From an uncultured Lachnoanaerobaculum sp. (GTDB taxonomy: Bacteria > Bacillota > Clostridia > Lachnospirales > Lachnospiraceae), in the NCBI GenBank assembly GCA_916720285.1, contig CAKAQP010000102.1:1-8118 (forward strand): a DNA stretch of 8,118 nucleotides, read 5' to 3'. The position numbers were made by a program, and so were the translations under genes. Shown piece by piece: positions 1-5,349 of this stretch (its first letter is position 1; each line of letters begins with the position of its first letter). The notes under the pieces are model-generated. The model saw only the letters and a program-made list of their open reading frames with translations, was not told where the DNA came from and searched no databases.

Positions 1-9
1 AAGAGATAA

Positions 10-37
10 AAAGATGCCCTCACAAGAGGGCATCTTT
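10..37. terminator. 12-bp perfect hairpin before the first gene (possible terminator)
   Basis: Arms at 10-21 and 26-37 are exact reverse complements (AAAGATGCCCTC and GAGGGCATCTTT) around a 4-nt ACAA loop. On the + strand the stem ends in only three T before GATAG. Read on the - strand the stem runs into TTTTTATCT, a better U-tract. It could end transcription of a gene left of the window, act in both directions, or sit in the 5' leader of the gene at 56. The structure is seen directly; the terminator role is inferred. Confidence 0.5.
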
Positions 38-40
38 GAT

Positions 41-46
41 AGAGGG
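41..46 (+). promoter_or_regulatory. Ribosome binding site deciding the start at 56
   Basis: AGAGGG lies 9 nt before ATG 56. The longer reading frame from ATG 14 would begin inside the 10-37 hairpin with no SD before it, so the ATG at 56 is preferred. Confidence 0.65.
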
Positions 47-55
47 ATTGATAAA

Positions 56-361
56 ATGACGGGTTATAAAATTATAGCAGAGAGCTATAAAGAGCTATTA
101 AAAGAAAAAACTATTGATCAAGAAATAATAAAAAAGAAAATACGTATTTATGATTTTCTTGATAGTTGTGATGAAGAGGATTTATTTAACCTTATTGATA
201 GCAGTGCATTTAATAATATTATAAAGTCATATGTGAAGGCTGCTATCACTAAGTCCGGGATTAAAAAAGATGAAGAAGCAAAAATATTACAGCAAATTAA
301 ACTATTACTTGAAGATAGTCAATCAAAAGAAATTTATACAAATACATATAATTTAAAATAA
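56..361 (+). CDS. Small acidic helical protein of unknown function (mobile-element associated)
   Basis: This encodes 101 residues. There is no signal peptide, membrane segment or enzyme motif. The protein is rich in Lys, Glu, Ile and Leu and looks entirely helical. A central stretch at about 29-62 (IRIYDFLDSCDEEDLFNLID, then SSAFNNIIKSY) is the most distinctive part. From memory, similar short proteins with an IRIYDFL...DSSAFN...IIK core occur beside conjugation genes in Clostridia elements; I know of no assigned function and could not verify this. The start at 56 is chosen over an in-frame ATG at 14 because AGAGGG precedes it at good spacing and the earlier ATG lies in a hairpin. The gene is separated from the transfer operon by a 570-bp non-coding gap, so it probably belongs to an upstream transcription unit. 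It could be a regulator or accessory factor of the element, but nothing in the sequence decides this. Confidence 0.7.
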   Translation: MTGYKIIAESYKELLKEKTIDQEIIKKKIRIYDFLDSCDEEDLFNLIDSSAFNNIIKSYVKAAITKSGIKKDEEAKILQQIKLLLEDSQSKEIYTNTYNLK

Positions 362-388
362 TTAGTTGGTTAAATAATGAGAACAAGA

Positions 389-438
389 ATAGTTGTCAAG
401 GGTGAACTCTGTTCACGAAGCTTGCCCTTGACAGCTAT
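389..438. repeat. Long imperfect palindrome with nested hairpin
   Basis: Outer arms 389-402 (ATAGTTGTCAAGGG) and 425-438 (CCCTTGACAGCTAT) pair over 14 positions with a single G-T wobble. Inside, TGAAC 403-407 and GTTCA 411-415 can pair again around a TCT loop. No T-run follows on the + strand (GAAAAACTAAG), so it is not a standard intrinsic terminator. Each arm carries a TTGACA box, one per strand, but I find no convincing -10 at the right distance from either. Candidate roles are a protein binding site, an oriT element or a structured RNA; none is shown. Confidence 0.6.
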
Positions 439-467
439 GAAAAACTAAGAATAATTAAAATAAATCC

Positions 468-500
468 AGGGAGTTTAATACAGAATGTTTTAAACTCCCT
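468..500. terminator. 11-bp inverted repeat, terminator-like
   Basis: AGGGAGTTTAA (468-478) and TTAAACTCCCT (490-500) are perfect reverse complements with an 11-nt loop. The + strand tail is TTAATTGTAAT and the - strand tail is also T-rich, so termination in either direction is possible but the U-tracts are weak. It lies after the gene ending at 361 and could end its transcript. Confidence 0.4.
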
Positions 501-588
501 TAATTGTAATATAGTACTTAAACACTAGAAAACACTGAATTTTATATAAAATAAATATTATGCAATATATACAACACTAAAATAACAC

Positions 589-740
589 AGCATCTCTAAA
601 ATTTGGCTTAAATAAAGGATTTAGCCTATATAAATTATATATTAGCATCTCACTTTTTTTAAAAAACCTTTTATAGCATCACCTATAAAACCTTTATTAT
701 CAAAGGCTTTGCCTTTGATTTGTTCCCTGGAGAGCATCTC
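589..740 (+). repeat. Four dispersed AGCATCTC-type repeats
   Basis: AGCATCTC occurs at 589-596, 644-651 and 733-740, with a one-base variant AGCATCAC at 675-682. Spacing between starts is 55, 31 and 58 bp, so this is not a regular iteron array. The third copy overlaps the 669-690 hairpin and the fourth lies inside a small GGAGA-GCA-TCTCC hairpin. The motif is short, and chance is not excluded. Confidence 0.4.
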
Positions 741-775
741 CCTATTCCTGCAATAAATTTACTTCGTAAATTTAT
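605..775. repeat. Cluster of five consecutive hairpins
   Basis: Inverted repeats in order are: 605-626 (GGCTTAAAT with ATTTAGCC, one bulge); 669-690 (TTTTATAG with CTATAAAA, loop CATCAC); 699-719 (ATCAAAGGC with GCCTTTGAT, loop TTT); 729-741 (GGAGA with TCTCC, loop GCA); 753-775 (ATAAATTTAC with GTAAATTTAT, loop TTC). An odd 15-nt palindrome of A and T lies at 627-641. The 699-719 and 753-775 stems are perfect with tight 3-nt loops. Together they suggest a structured leader RNA or a processed DNA site such as oriT or an attachment region. The hairpins are seen directly; the role is unknown. Confidence 0.5.
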
Positions 776-856
776 CTGTGAAAATCGCACAAACGCAACT
801 GAATTAGCGATCTTAAGAATTCATTAAAATTTCTTCAACTTTTTCAAGAAAATATG

Positions 857-885
857 TTGTAAAAAAGCGTGTTTGGTGGTAGACT
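857..885 (+). promoter_or_regulatory. Candidate extended -10 promoter for the transfer operon
   Basis: TTGTAA (857-862) is separated by 17 bp from TAGACT (880-885), with TGG directly upstream of the -10 (877-879), giving the extended TGnTANNNT form. Each hexamer matches 4 of 6 consensus bases. Transcription would start near 892, about 40 bp before the ATG of the coupling-protein gene. It is the best sigma-A-type match I found before that gene; it was found by eye only. Confidence 0.42.
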
Positions 886-931
886 ACTAACAGATAAATA
901 CGTAAATTAAAATCGAATAGAGGTAGCACAT

Positions 932-2842
932 ATGTTTAAAAAAATATGGAAAGCAAGCTTGTTTTGCTTTGGATTGATAATAATTCCATGGCTCGCTTAT
1001 GTAAGTCATGGGTACTTGTATGGACTCTTTCATTTGGTCGATAAAGGCTTTAAATCACCGGATGTAAATTATATAAATGCTATAGGAGCTTTAATAAACA
1101 CAAAAGAAGTTAAATTATGGACTTGTGTTTATATTGTAATTTTCCTTGGAATTTACTTTTATGTCACGATGATGCCAAAAGCTGAATTAGCAAGTGTTAA
1201 AGAGATTAGTGTCACAGAAAGAATAAAAATTCCAGTAGCCGTAGGTAGTGGACAACATGGAAATGCTAGGTTTTCCACAGATCAAGAAAAAAATGATATT
1301 TTTGATTGTTTTCTATTTACCGGAAAAGAGACACCAAAATCAGGTGGACTTGTTGTTGGAATGGAGAAGAGAGGTGATAATGAAACTATAAGGTACGTTG
1401 GTGATGACCTTCATTCAATCATTCTTGGTACTACCGGCTCCGGAAAATCAAGAAGAGTTATTCTACAATCTATATGGATGCAGATAATGTCAGGTAGGTC
1501 TATAGTTGTTTCAGACGTAAAAGGAGAAATATACTATTATACTTCAGAATATGCCAAATCTATGGGATATAATGTTTTAACTCTAGATTTAAGAAGTCCC
1601 CAAAAAGGTCATCACTACAACTTCCTTCAGCCGGTATTAGATTACCTTGAAGAAGGAAATACTACAGATGCAATATCTGCAACATGGGATATAGTCTCTG
1701 TACTAGTTGGAGAGCCAAAAGGAGAGCCGCTATGGAATAACGGAGAAAGTGCCACAATTGCAGCCGGAATATTAATAATATGCATGGAAGCACCAAAGCA
1801 ATATAGAAATTTTACAAATGTATATTATTTCCTTGCTTATATGTGCAGAATGGATTCTTCATCAATGGATATGTTTATTTCAATGTATTTGAAAAAATTT
1901 CCAAAAGATCATCCGGCAAGAATTGTTTTTGCAATGGCAGAGCTTGCAGTTCCACGAACAAGGTCATCATTCTTTACATCTGCACTTGGTACATTAAAGC
2001 TTTTCACAGACAAGAGAATTGCAGAAATGACTTCAAAATCAGATTTCAAGCTTGATGATATAGGATCTAAAAAGACAATATTGTATATGATTGTTCCTGA
2101 TGAAAAGAAAACAAGATATTCTCTTGTAAGTATTTTTATAACACAGCTTTATATGTCTCAAGTTGAGTTAGCAAACAAAAGTGGCTTAAGACTTCCGGTT
2201 CCTTGTGACTATGATTTAGATGAAGTTGGTAATTTCCCATTTATTCCGGTATTAGGAGCTATGGGTTCTGCAGGAAGATCAAGAGGTGTAAGAATGAATC
2301 TTGTGCTTCAGGATTACCAACAGCTTGAACATAAATATAAGGATGATTATGAAACTATAAAAACATGCTGTAGTATTAAATTATATTTAAAGAGTGATAA
2401 TCCTAAAACATTAAAGGAGATATCAGAAAGCTTAGATACTTATACTGTTGAAGTCACAAGTGCTTCATCAAGCATAAATAATAAGCTTGGAAGTGGTGGT
2501 GGAAGTATATCAAGTTCAGGATCAATGGTAGCAAGAGCATTGTTAAAACCGTCTGAGCTATCACTTATTGAAGCACCATATGCCTTGTGTATGTGCATGG
2601 GGCAACATCCTTCAATTGTTAAACTACCTGACATAAGTCAATATAGATTAAATTCTTTATATGGATTAGGAAGTAAGGAACATAATACAAATCTGATTAT
2701 ACAAAGAGAAGCTCAAAGAGTGGAAAGAAAAACAGTAGATATTCCACTTTGGGGAATATGGAATCAATACATTGTAGAAGATGATTTAGAAGAGGAAGAA
2801 GATCCTCAAGAAGAATATGAAAAGGTTAGCTTTTTAAAGTAA
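932..2842 (+). CDS. virD4: VirD4/TraG-type type IV coupling protein
   Basis: This is a 636-residue inner-membrane ATPase that would bring the relaxase-DNA complex to the secretion channel. Two membrane segments lie at about 11-33 and 62-80. The cytoplasmic P-loop domain follows, with Walker A GTTGSGKS at 166-173 and a Walker B-like segment YDLDEVGNFP at 427-436, which matches the LDE-x-x-N pattern of the TraG/VirD4 family. The segment VVSDVKGEIYY (192-202) is also typical of coupling proteins. A Gly/Ser-rich stretch at about 510-533 precedes ARALLKPSEL, a layout common near the C-terminal end of this family. The C-terminus carries a very acidic tail (616-629), perhaps a contact site for the relaxosome. 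Length is normal for the Gram-positive family (about 600-650). AGAGGT at 919-924 sits 7 nt before the ATG. It is the first gene of the operon, with 22 bp to the next gene. The family is sure; its substrate is unknown because the relaxase is outside the window. Confidence 0.93.
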   Translation: MFKKIWKASLFCFGLIIIPWLAYVSHGYLYGLFHLVDKGFKSPDVNYINAIGALINTKEVKLWTCVYIVIFLGIYFYVTMMPKAELASVKEISVTERIKIPVAVGSGQHGNARFSTDQEKNDIFDCFLFTGKETPKSGGLVVGMEKRGDNETIRYVGDDLHSIILGTTGSGKSRRVILQSIWMQIMSGRSIVVSDVKGEIYYYTSEYAKSMGYNVLTLDLRSPQKGHHYNFLQPVLDYLEEGNTTDAISATWDIVSVLVGEPKGEPLWNNGESATIAAGILIICMEAPKQYRNFTNVYYFLAYMCRMDSSSMDMFISMYLKKFPKDHPARIVFAMAELAVPRTRSSFFTSALGTLKLFTDKRIAEMTSKSDFKLDDIGSKKTILYMIVPDEKKTRYSLVSIFITQLYMSQVELANKSGLRLPVPCDYDLDEVGNFPFIPVLGAMGSAGRSRGVRMNLVLQDYQQLEHKYKDDYETIKTCCSIKLYLKSDNPKTLKEISESLDTYTVEVTSASSSINNKLGSGGGSISSSGSMVARALLKPSELSLIEAPYALCMCMGQHPSIVKLPDISQYRLNSLYGLGSKEHNTNLIIQREAQRVERKTVDIPLWGIWNQYIVEDDLEEEEDPQEEYEKVSFLK

Positions 2843-2864
2843 AGAGCTAAAGAAAGGTGAAAAT

Positions 2865-3185
2865 ATGAAAAAATTAAAAACTTTTATTTTAACTATGTAC
2901 TTAACTGTAATGTATTCAATTAATACTTACGCTCTTAGTTCAAGTCCACTTGTATCCGGAACACAAAGATTGTTAGAAGATGGAACAACTGTATTAACCG
3001 GTTTAGTTCTTGCAATAACTGTTTTCTTTGCAATAAAAAATGGTATTGCGTGGCAAACAGCTGATGAACAAGATAAGCCAATTAAGAAGAAAGCATTTAT
3101 AAATGGGATTATAGTCGGAATAGTGGTAACAACTGCATCCGGATTAGTAAGAGTTATTTTAGGATATTACGGAAGTGGTTCATAA
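2865..3185 (+). CDS. VirB2/TrbC-like pilin candidate with signal peptide
   Basis: This is a 106-residue membrane protein. A basic N-terminus (MKKLK) and hydrophobic stretch 8-19 end near TYA-L (cleavage possible after Ala23), giving a mature form of about 83 residues. Two further hydrophobic helices lie at about 43-57 and 78-100, joined by a charged loop (TADEQDKPIKKK, 65-76). A signal peptide, a small mature size, two helices and a short polar loop form the VirB2/TrbC pilin layout. Its place between virD4 and the VirB6-like gene also fits. AAAGGTGA at 2853-2860 precedes the ATG. It would form pilus-like surface structures or line the channel. Sequence identity to known pilins is too low to judge by eye, so the call rests on topology and context. 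Other small T4SS membrane proteins, such as Maff2-type ones, are an alternative. Confidence 0.68.
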   Translation: MKKLKTFILTMYLTVMYSINTYALSSSPLVSGTQRLLEDGTTVLTGLVLAITVFFAIKNGIAWQTADEQDKPIKKKAFINGIIVGIVVTTASGLVRVILGYYGSGS

Positions 3186-3218
3186 TCAAATTATACATTG
3201 TAGGAGGAAATTGAAAAT

Positions 3219-4097
3219 ATGACAATGGTTATTGGTGGAGTATTACAAACTCTATTTTTTCAATTTATATCAGATGTAATAATTGATGCTGTTAATTCGT
3301 TTCAAACCTTTTTAAATGATTTATTTTCAGGATCTGTAGACATGCTTTCAAACCTTGATGCAATAAAAGCAACATGTAGAATAACTACAGCTATAGGTTC
3401 TGCGTTAGTTGTACTTTTTGTTCTATATAAGTTATTTGATGTATATATTTTTGAAAATAGTGGAGATTCTGATTCAGATCCACTTGATATAGTTGTAAAA
3501 GGTTCTTTTGCAATAGCAATTATTCAATCTAATGAAGCTATATTTGAACAGTTAAATATACTATCAAAAGAATTTGCTACTGATTTATCAAGAGGTGCAC
3601 ACCTAAATGATGACTTTGAAACTGGAATTAATGCACTTTTAAGAAGCAATACTGGTGTAGCAGGAACTGCTAATATTATATTTGCCATTATTTTAGTAGT
3701 TGCAGTAATAGCTGTTTTAATAAAAATGACTATTAGAGGGGCTGAACTTATGCTTATGAAGATACTATTCCCTATTTTTGCAAGCGATATAGTATCAACT
3801 AATAATGAGAAATGGTCATCATTTTTTGCTTCGTACCTTGTCTTGTTTTTTGGTTATTCAATACAACTATTTTGCTTTGATATGTTTATTAACTCTTTCG
3901 CAAATCTAGAATTTTCTGAAACTCTAGATTTTCACGAAGGAACAGTAACCTGGATGCTTCTTATTGGATGGTTATTAATGAGTATAAAAGCTCCTAAATG
4001 GCTAGACAGATATACGTATAGTAGTGGAGTAGGGCACACAATGGGTTCAACAGCTAAGTCATTTGGAAGAATAGTAGCGAGCAAGTTTATAAAATAG
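3219..4097 (+). CDS. VirB6/TrbL-like polytopic membrane channel protein
   Basis: This encodes 292 residues with several hydrophobic segments, at about 55-77, 90-104, 150-170, 174-190, 201-226 and 241-257. There is also an amphipathic, partly hydrophobic N-terminal stretch at 5-36. The longest hydrophilic part is the loop at 105-148. Near the C-terminus the pattern MSIKAPKWLDRY is followed by a Gly/Ser-rich tail (268-282), as often seen in TrbL/VirB6-type proteins. The family forms part of the inner-membrane translocation channel. The length is typical of Gram-positive versions (about 280-300). AGGAGG at 3202-3207 lies 11 nt before the ATG; a second in-frame ATG at 3225 is possible. The TAG stop at 4095-4097 is followed directly by the SD of the next gene, suggesting coupled translation. 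Assignment is by topology and gene order. Confidence 0.78.
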   Translation: MTMVIGGVLQTLFFQFISDVIIDAVNSFQTFLNDLFSGSVDMLSNLDAIKATCRITTAIGSALVVLFVLYKLFDVYIFENSGDSDSDPLDIVVKGSFAIAIIQSNEAIFEQLNILSKEFATDLSRGAHLNDDFETGINALLRSNTGVAGTANIIFAIILVVAVIAVLIKMTIRGAELMLMKILFPIFASDIVSTNNEKWSSFFASYLVLFFGYSIQLFCFDMFINSFANLEFSETLDFHEGTVTWMLLIGWLLMSIKAPKWLDRYTYSSGVGHTMGSTAKSFGRIVASKFIK

Positions 4098-4098
4098 T

Positions 4099-4103
4099 GA
4101 GGG
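4099..4103 (+). promoter_or_regulatory. Ribosome binding site favouring ATG 4109
   Basis: GAGGG lies 5 nt before ATG 4109. A GTG at 4097, which overlaps the upstream stop codon, would start the same frame four codons earlier, but the SD would then be inside the gene. ATG 4109 is therefore preferred. Confidence 0.6.
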
Positions 4104-4108
4104 ATAAA

Positions 4109-4357
4109 ATGGAATTAAATCATATTATTTATGCTTCTGTTTCGGTAACAATCACGCAATTGAGCATAATATTGGTTGGATTCATTACAGCCGGAGTTAT
4201 AGCAAAAATATTATTAATTTCTTTGAGGATGTGGTTAGATGGTGAAGAGCTTCAGGCGATAATTCTTAAAGTAAAAAAATATATTTGGCTAGGGATAGTC
4301 ATGATAACAGCAAGATCTATATTAGCAATAATAAAAAATTATTTTAAAACACCTTAA
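4109..4357 (+). CDS. Small two-helix membrane protein, possibly pilin-like
   Basis: This encodes 82 residues with no recognised family. Hydrophobic helices lie at about 11-37 and 58-75, separated by an acidic-then-basic loop (LDGEELQAIILKVKK, 43-57). The C-terminal half resembles that of the VirB2-like protein two genes upstream: Trp, then an acidic loop, then a basic cluster, then an aromatic residue, GIV, TA, a helix, and a final aromatic pair (KKYIWLGIVMITAR here; KKAFINGIIVGIVVTTAS there). It lacks the separate signal peptide of that protein. The start at ATG 4109 is chosen on SD spacing. It lies between VirB6-like and VirB3-like genes, so it is very likely a component of the secretion machine. 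It may be a minor pilin or a channel accessory; this is inference. Confidence 0.72.
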   Translation: MELNHIIYASVSVTITQLSIILVGFITAGVIAKILLISLRMWLDGEELQAIILKVKKYIWLGIVMITARSILAIIKNYFKTP

Positions 4358-4371
4358 TGGAGAAGTGATAG

Positions 4372-4728
4372 ATGGATAAAAGAAAAAAGGAGCTTTATAT
4401 TCCTATAAATTCTCCGGATACAGAAGATTTTATCTCCGGAATTGGCAAAATCGAATTAACAATAATAATGATTGCTACATTTGTAAGCATTTTTTTAGGA
4501 ATTATATACTCTGTAATTACCACAAATACACTTGGTGCCGTAGCCTTGGTTGTAACAGTTACAATGTCAGTTATATTTATTGTTAGAAGAGATCAATACA
4601 ATGAGAATTTGATACGAAAATTTGAAATAGTCATTGAATTTATAAAGTCTCAAAAGAAGTTCTATTATAAATATATAAACATTTATGAAAGTTATGAAGG
4701 TATTGATTATGATGAAGATGAAGAATAA
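4372..4728 (+). CDS. VirB3/PrgI-like membrane protein
   Basis: This encodes 118 residues. A short polar N-terminus with the pattern LYIPINSPDTEDF (8-20) leads into two adjacent hydrophobic helices at about 27-49 and 54-71. These are followed by VRRD and a charged, probably cytoplasmic tail ending in DEDEE. Short proteins with an N-terminal Pro-containing strand, a helix pair and a place directly before virB4 are the VirB3/PrgI group; they anchor the VirB4 ATPase to the channel. GGAGAAGTG at 4359-4367 precedes the ATG. The 3' end overlaps the start of the VirB4 N-terminal gene by about 20 bp, so the acidic tail codons also carry the start region of that gene. Family assignment is from topology and gene order more than from sequence motifs. 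Confidence 0.78.
   Translation: MDKRKKELYIPINSPDTEDFISGIGKIELTIIMIATFVSIFLGIIYSVITTNTLGAVALVVTVTMSVIFIVRRDQYNENLIRKFEIVIEFIKSQKKFYYKYINIYESYEGIDYDEDEE
4696..4700 (+). promoter_or_regulatory. Ribosome binding site within the VirB3-like gene
   Basis: GAAGG lies 8 nt before ATG 4709 and inside the end of the upstream gene. It supports a start at 4709 (or at 4712, the next codon) over the in-frame ATG at 4685, which has no SD. Confidence 0.5.
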
Positions 4729-5341
4729 GAAAAAAGATAAGGAATTGCCAGTACCTGTTAAAAATGCAAGAGACTTTACAAATGTTAAGGATATACAAGG
4801 TAATTTGCTTTATACAAGAGATGGATATGTTATAGGTTATCTTAGAATATATCCTTTCAACCTGGATCTTTTAACTATGGAAGAGAGAAGAACTAAAACA
4901 AATGCTTTATCCTTATCATTTGATGGAGATAGAAAAGATTTTGATTACTGTACTTTTCCAAGGCAGATAGACTTAGATGATTATAAAAATTTTTTAAAAG
5001 GACTTTATCAATCCGAATTACAAACTGTTGGAAAAAGAAAACTACTTCAATTGATGATTATTGAAGCTAATGATCTTTCTACATCCGGGGAAAATTATGA
5101 GCATCAACATTTTATAAAATTATGGACTAAACTTACTTCAAATGAAAATGATGCGAAAAATGAAATAATGGATAGATTGAATGAGTTTAGAGATAGATAT
5201 GAAATGATTGGAGTACAAACAAAGATACTTGATGAAATGGATATTATAGCACTTTGTAATCTTTTCGGTAATGCTAAGCAAGCTCCTTTTGATGTAGTAA
5301 ACACAAACACTATCTATGAAGAAATTCCAAAGATTAAATAG
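4709..5341 (+). CDS. VirB4 N-terminal domain encoded as a separate protein
   Basis: This encodes 210 residues from ATG 4709, with no Walker motifs and no membrane segments. After a very basic start (MMKMKNKKKDK) come strands typical of the VirB4/TraC N-terminal region: a domain at about 20-55 (DFTNVKDIQ, then LLYTRDGYVIGYLRIYPFNL), a segment at 82-102 (TFPRQIDLDDYKNFLKGLYQ), a strand QLMIIEA (114-120), and a helical part (138-165). Alone it matches only the first quarter of a VirB4. With the 624-residue ATPase next to it the total is 834 residues, close to the usual size of a complete VirB4. It overlaps the VirB3-like gene, and its TAG stop touches the SD of the ATPase gene, so the three should be translated together. 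The two products presumably associate as a two-part VirB4. The start could also be 4712 or 4718. Confidence 0.75.
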   Translation: MMKMKNKKKDKELPVPVKNARDFTNVKDIQGNLLYTRDGYVIGYLRIYPFNLDLLTMEERRTKTNALSLSFDGDRKDFDYCTFPRQIDLDDYKNFLKGLYQSELQTVGKRKLLQLMIIEANDLSTSGENYEHQHFIKLWTKLTSNENDAKNEIMDRLNEFRDRYEMIGVQTKILDEMDIIALCNLFGNAKQAPFDVVNTNTIYEEIPKIK

Positions 5342-5345
5342 AGGG
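5341..5345 (+). promoter_or_regulatory. Ribosome binding site at the VirB4 gene junction
   Basis: GAGGG starts at the last base of the upstream TAG stop (5339-5341) and lies 4 nt before ATG 5350. The stop, SD and start are all within 14 bp, which fits translational coupling and supports the ATPase part being a true separate gene. Confidence 0.6.
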
Positions 5346-5349
5346 ATGT

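Larger units (their letters stand above)
362..931. other. 570-bp non-coding region upstream of the transfer operon
   Basis: Neither strand holds an open frame of useful length with a ribosome site. The longest thing I noted is a 23-codon frame at 377-448 that runs through the palindrome and has no SD. The region holds the structures annotated separately: a palindrome at 389-438, an inverted repeat at 468-500, the hairpin cluster at 605-775, and a promoter candidate at 857-885. From about 776 to 856 I see only AT-rich sequence without clear structure. Its place between an accessory gene and the coupling-protein gene fits a regulatory region, possibly with the origin of transfer, but no nic-site consensus is recognisable to me. 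Confidence 0.6.

Noticed and set aside
14..55. Upstream ATG start for the 101-aa gene
   Set aside because: It lies inside the 10-37 hairpin without an SD; ATG 56 has AGAGGG at good spacing.
377..448. 23-codon + strand frame running through the 389-438 palindrome
   Set aside because: It has no Shine-Dalgarno site, and its codons are imposed by the palindrome. I see no support for a real peptide.
589..740. CRISPR array or plasmid iterons from the AGCATCTC repeats
   Set aside because: The repeat is only 8 bp, one copy is degenerate and the spacing is irregular (55, 31, 58).
362..931. oriT with a recognisable nic site
   Set aside because: I looked for familiar nic-type sequences (for example YATCCTG-like and TAGTGTG-like) and found none I would defend. 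The region stays a candidate on structure only.
1843..2055. Second-frame open stretch inside the coupling-protein gene
   Set aside because: It overlaps the conserved ATPase domain of the coupling protein and has no ribosome site or plausible protein features.
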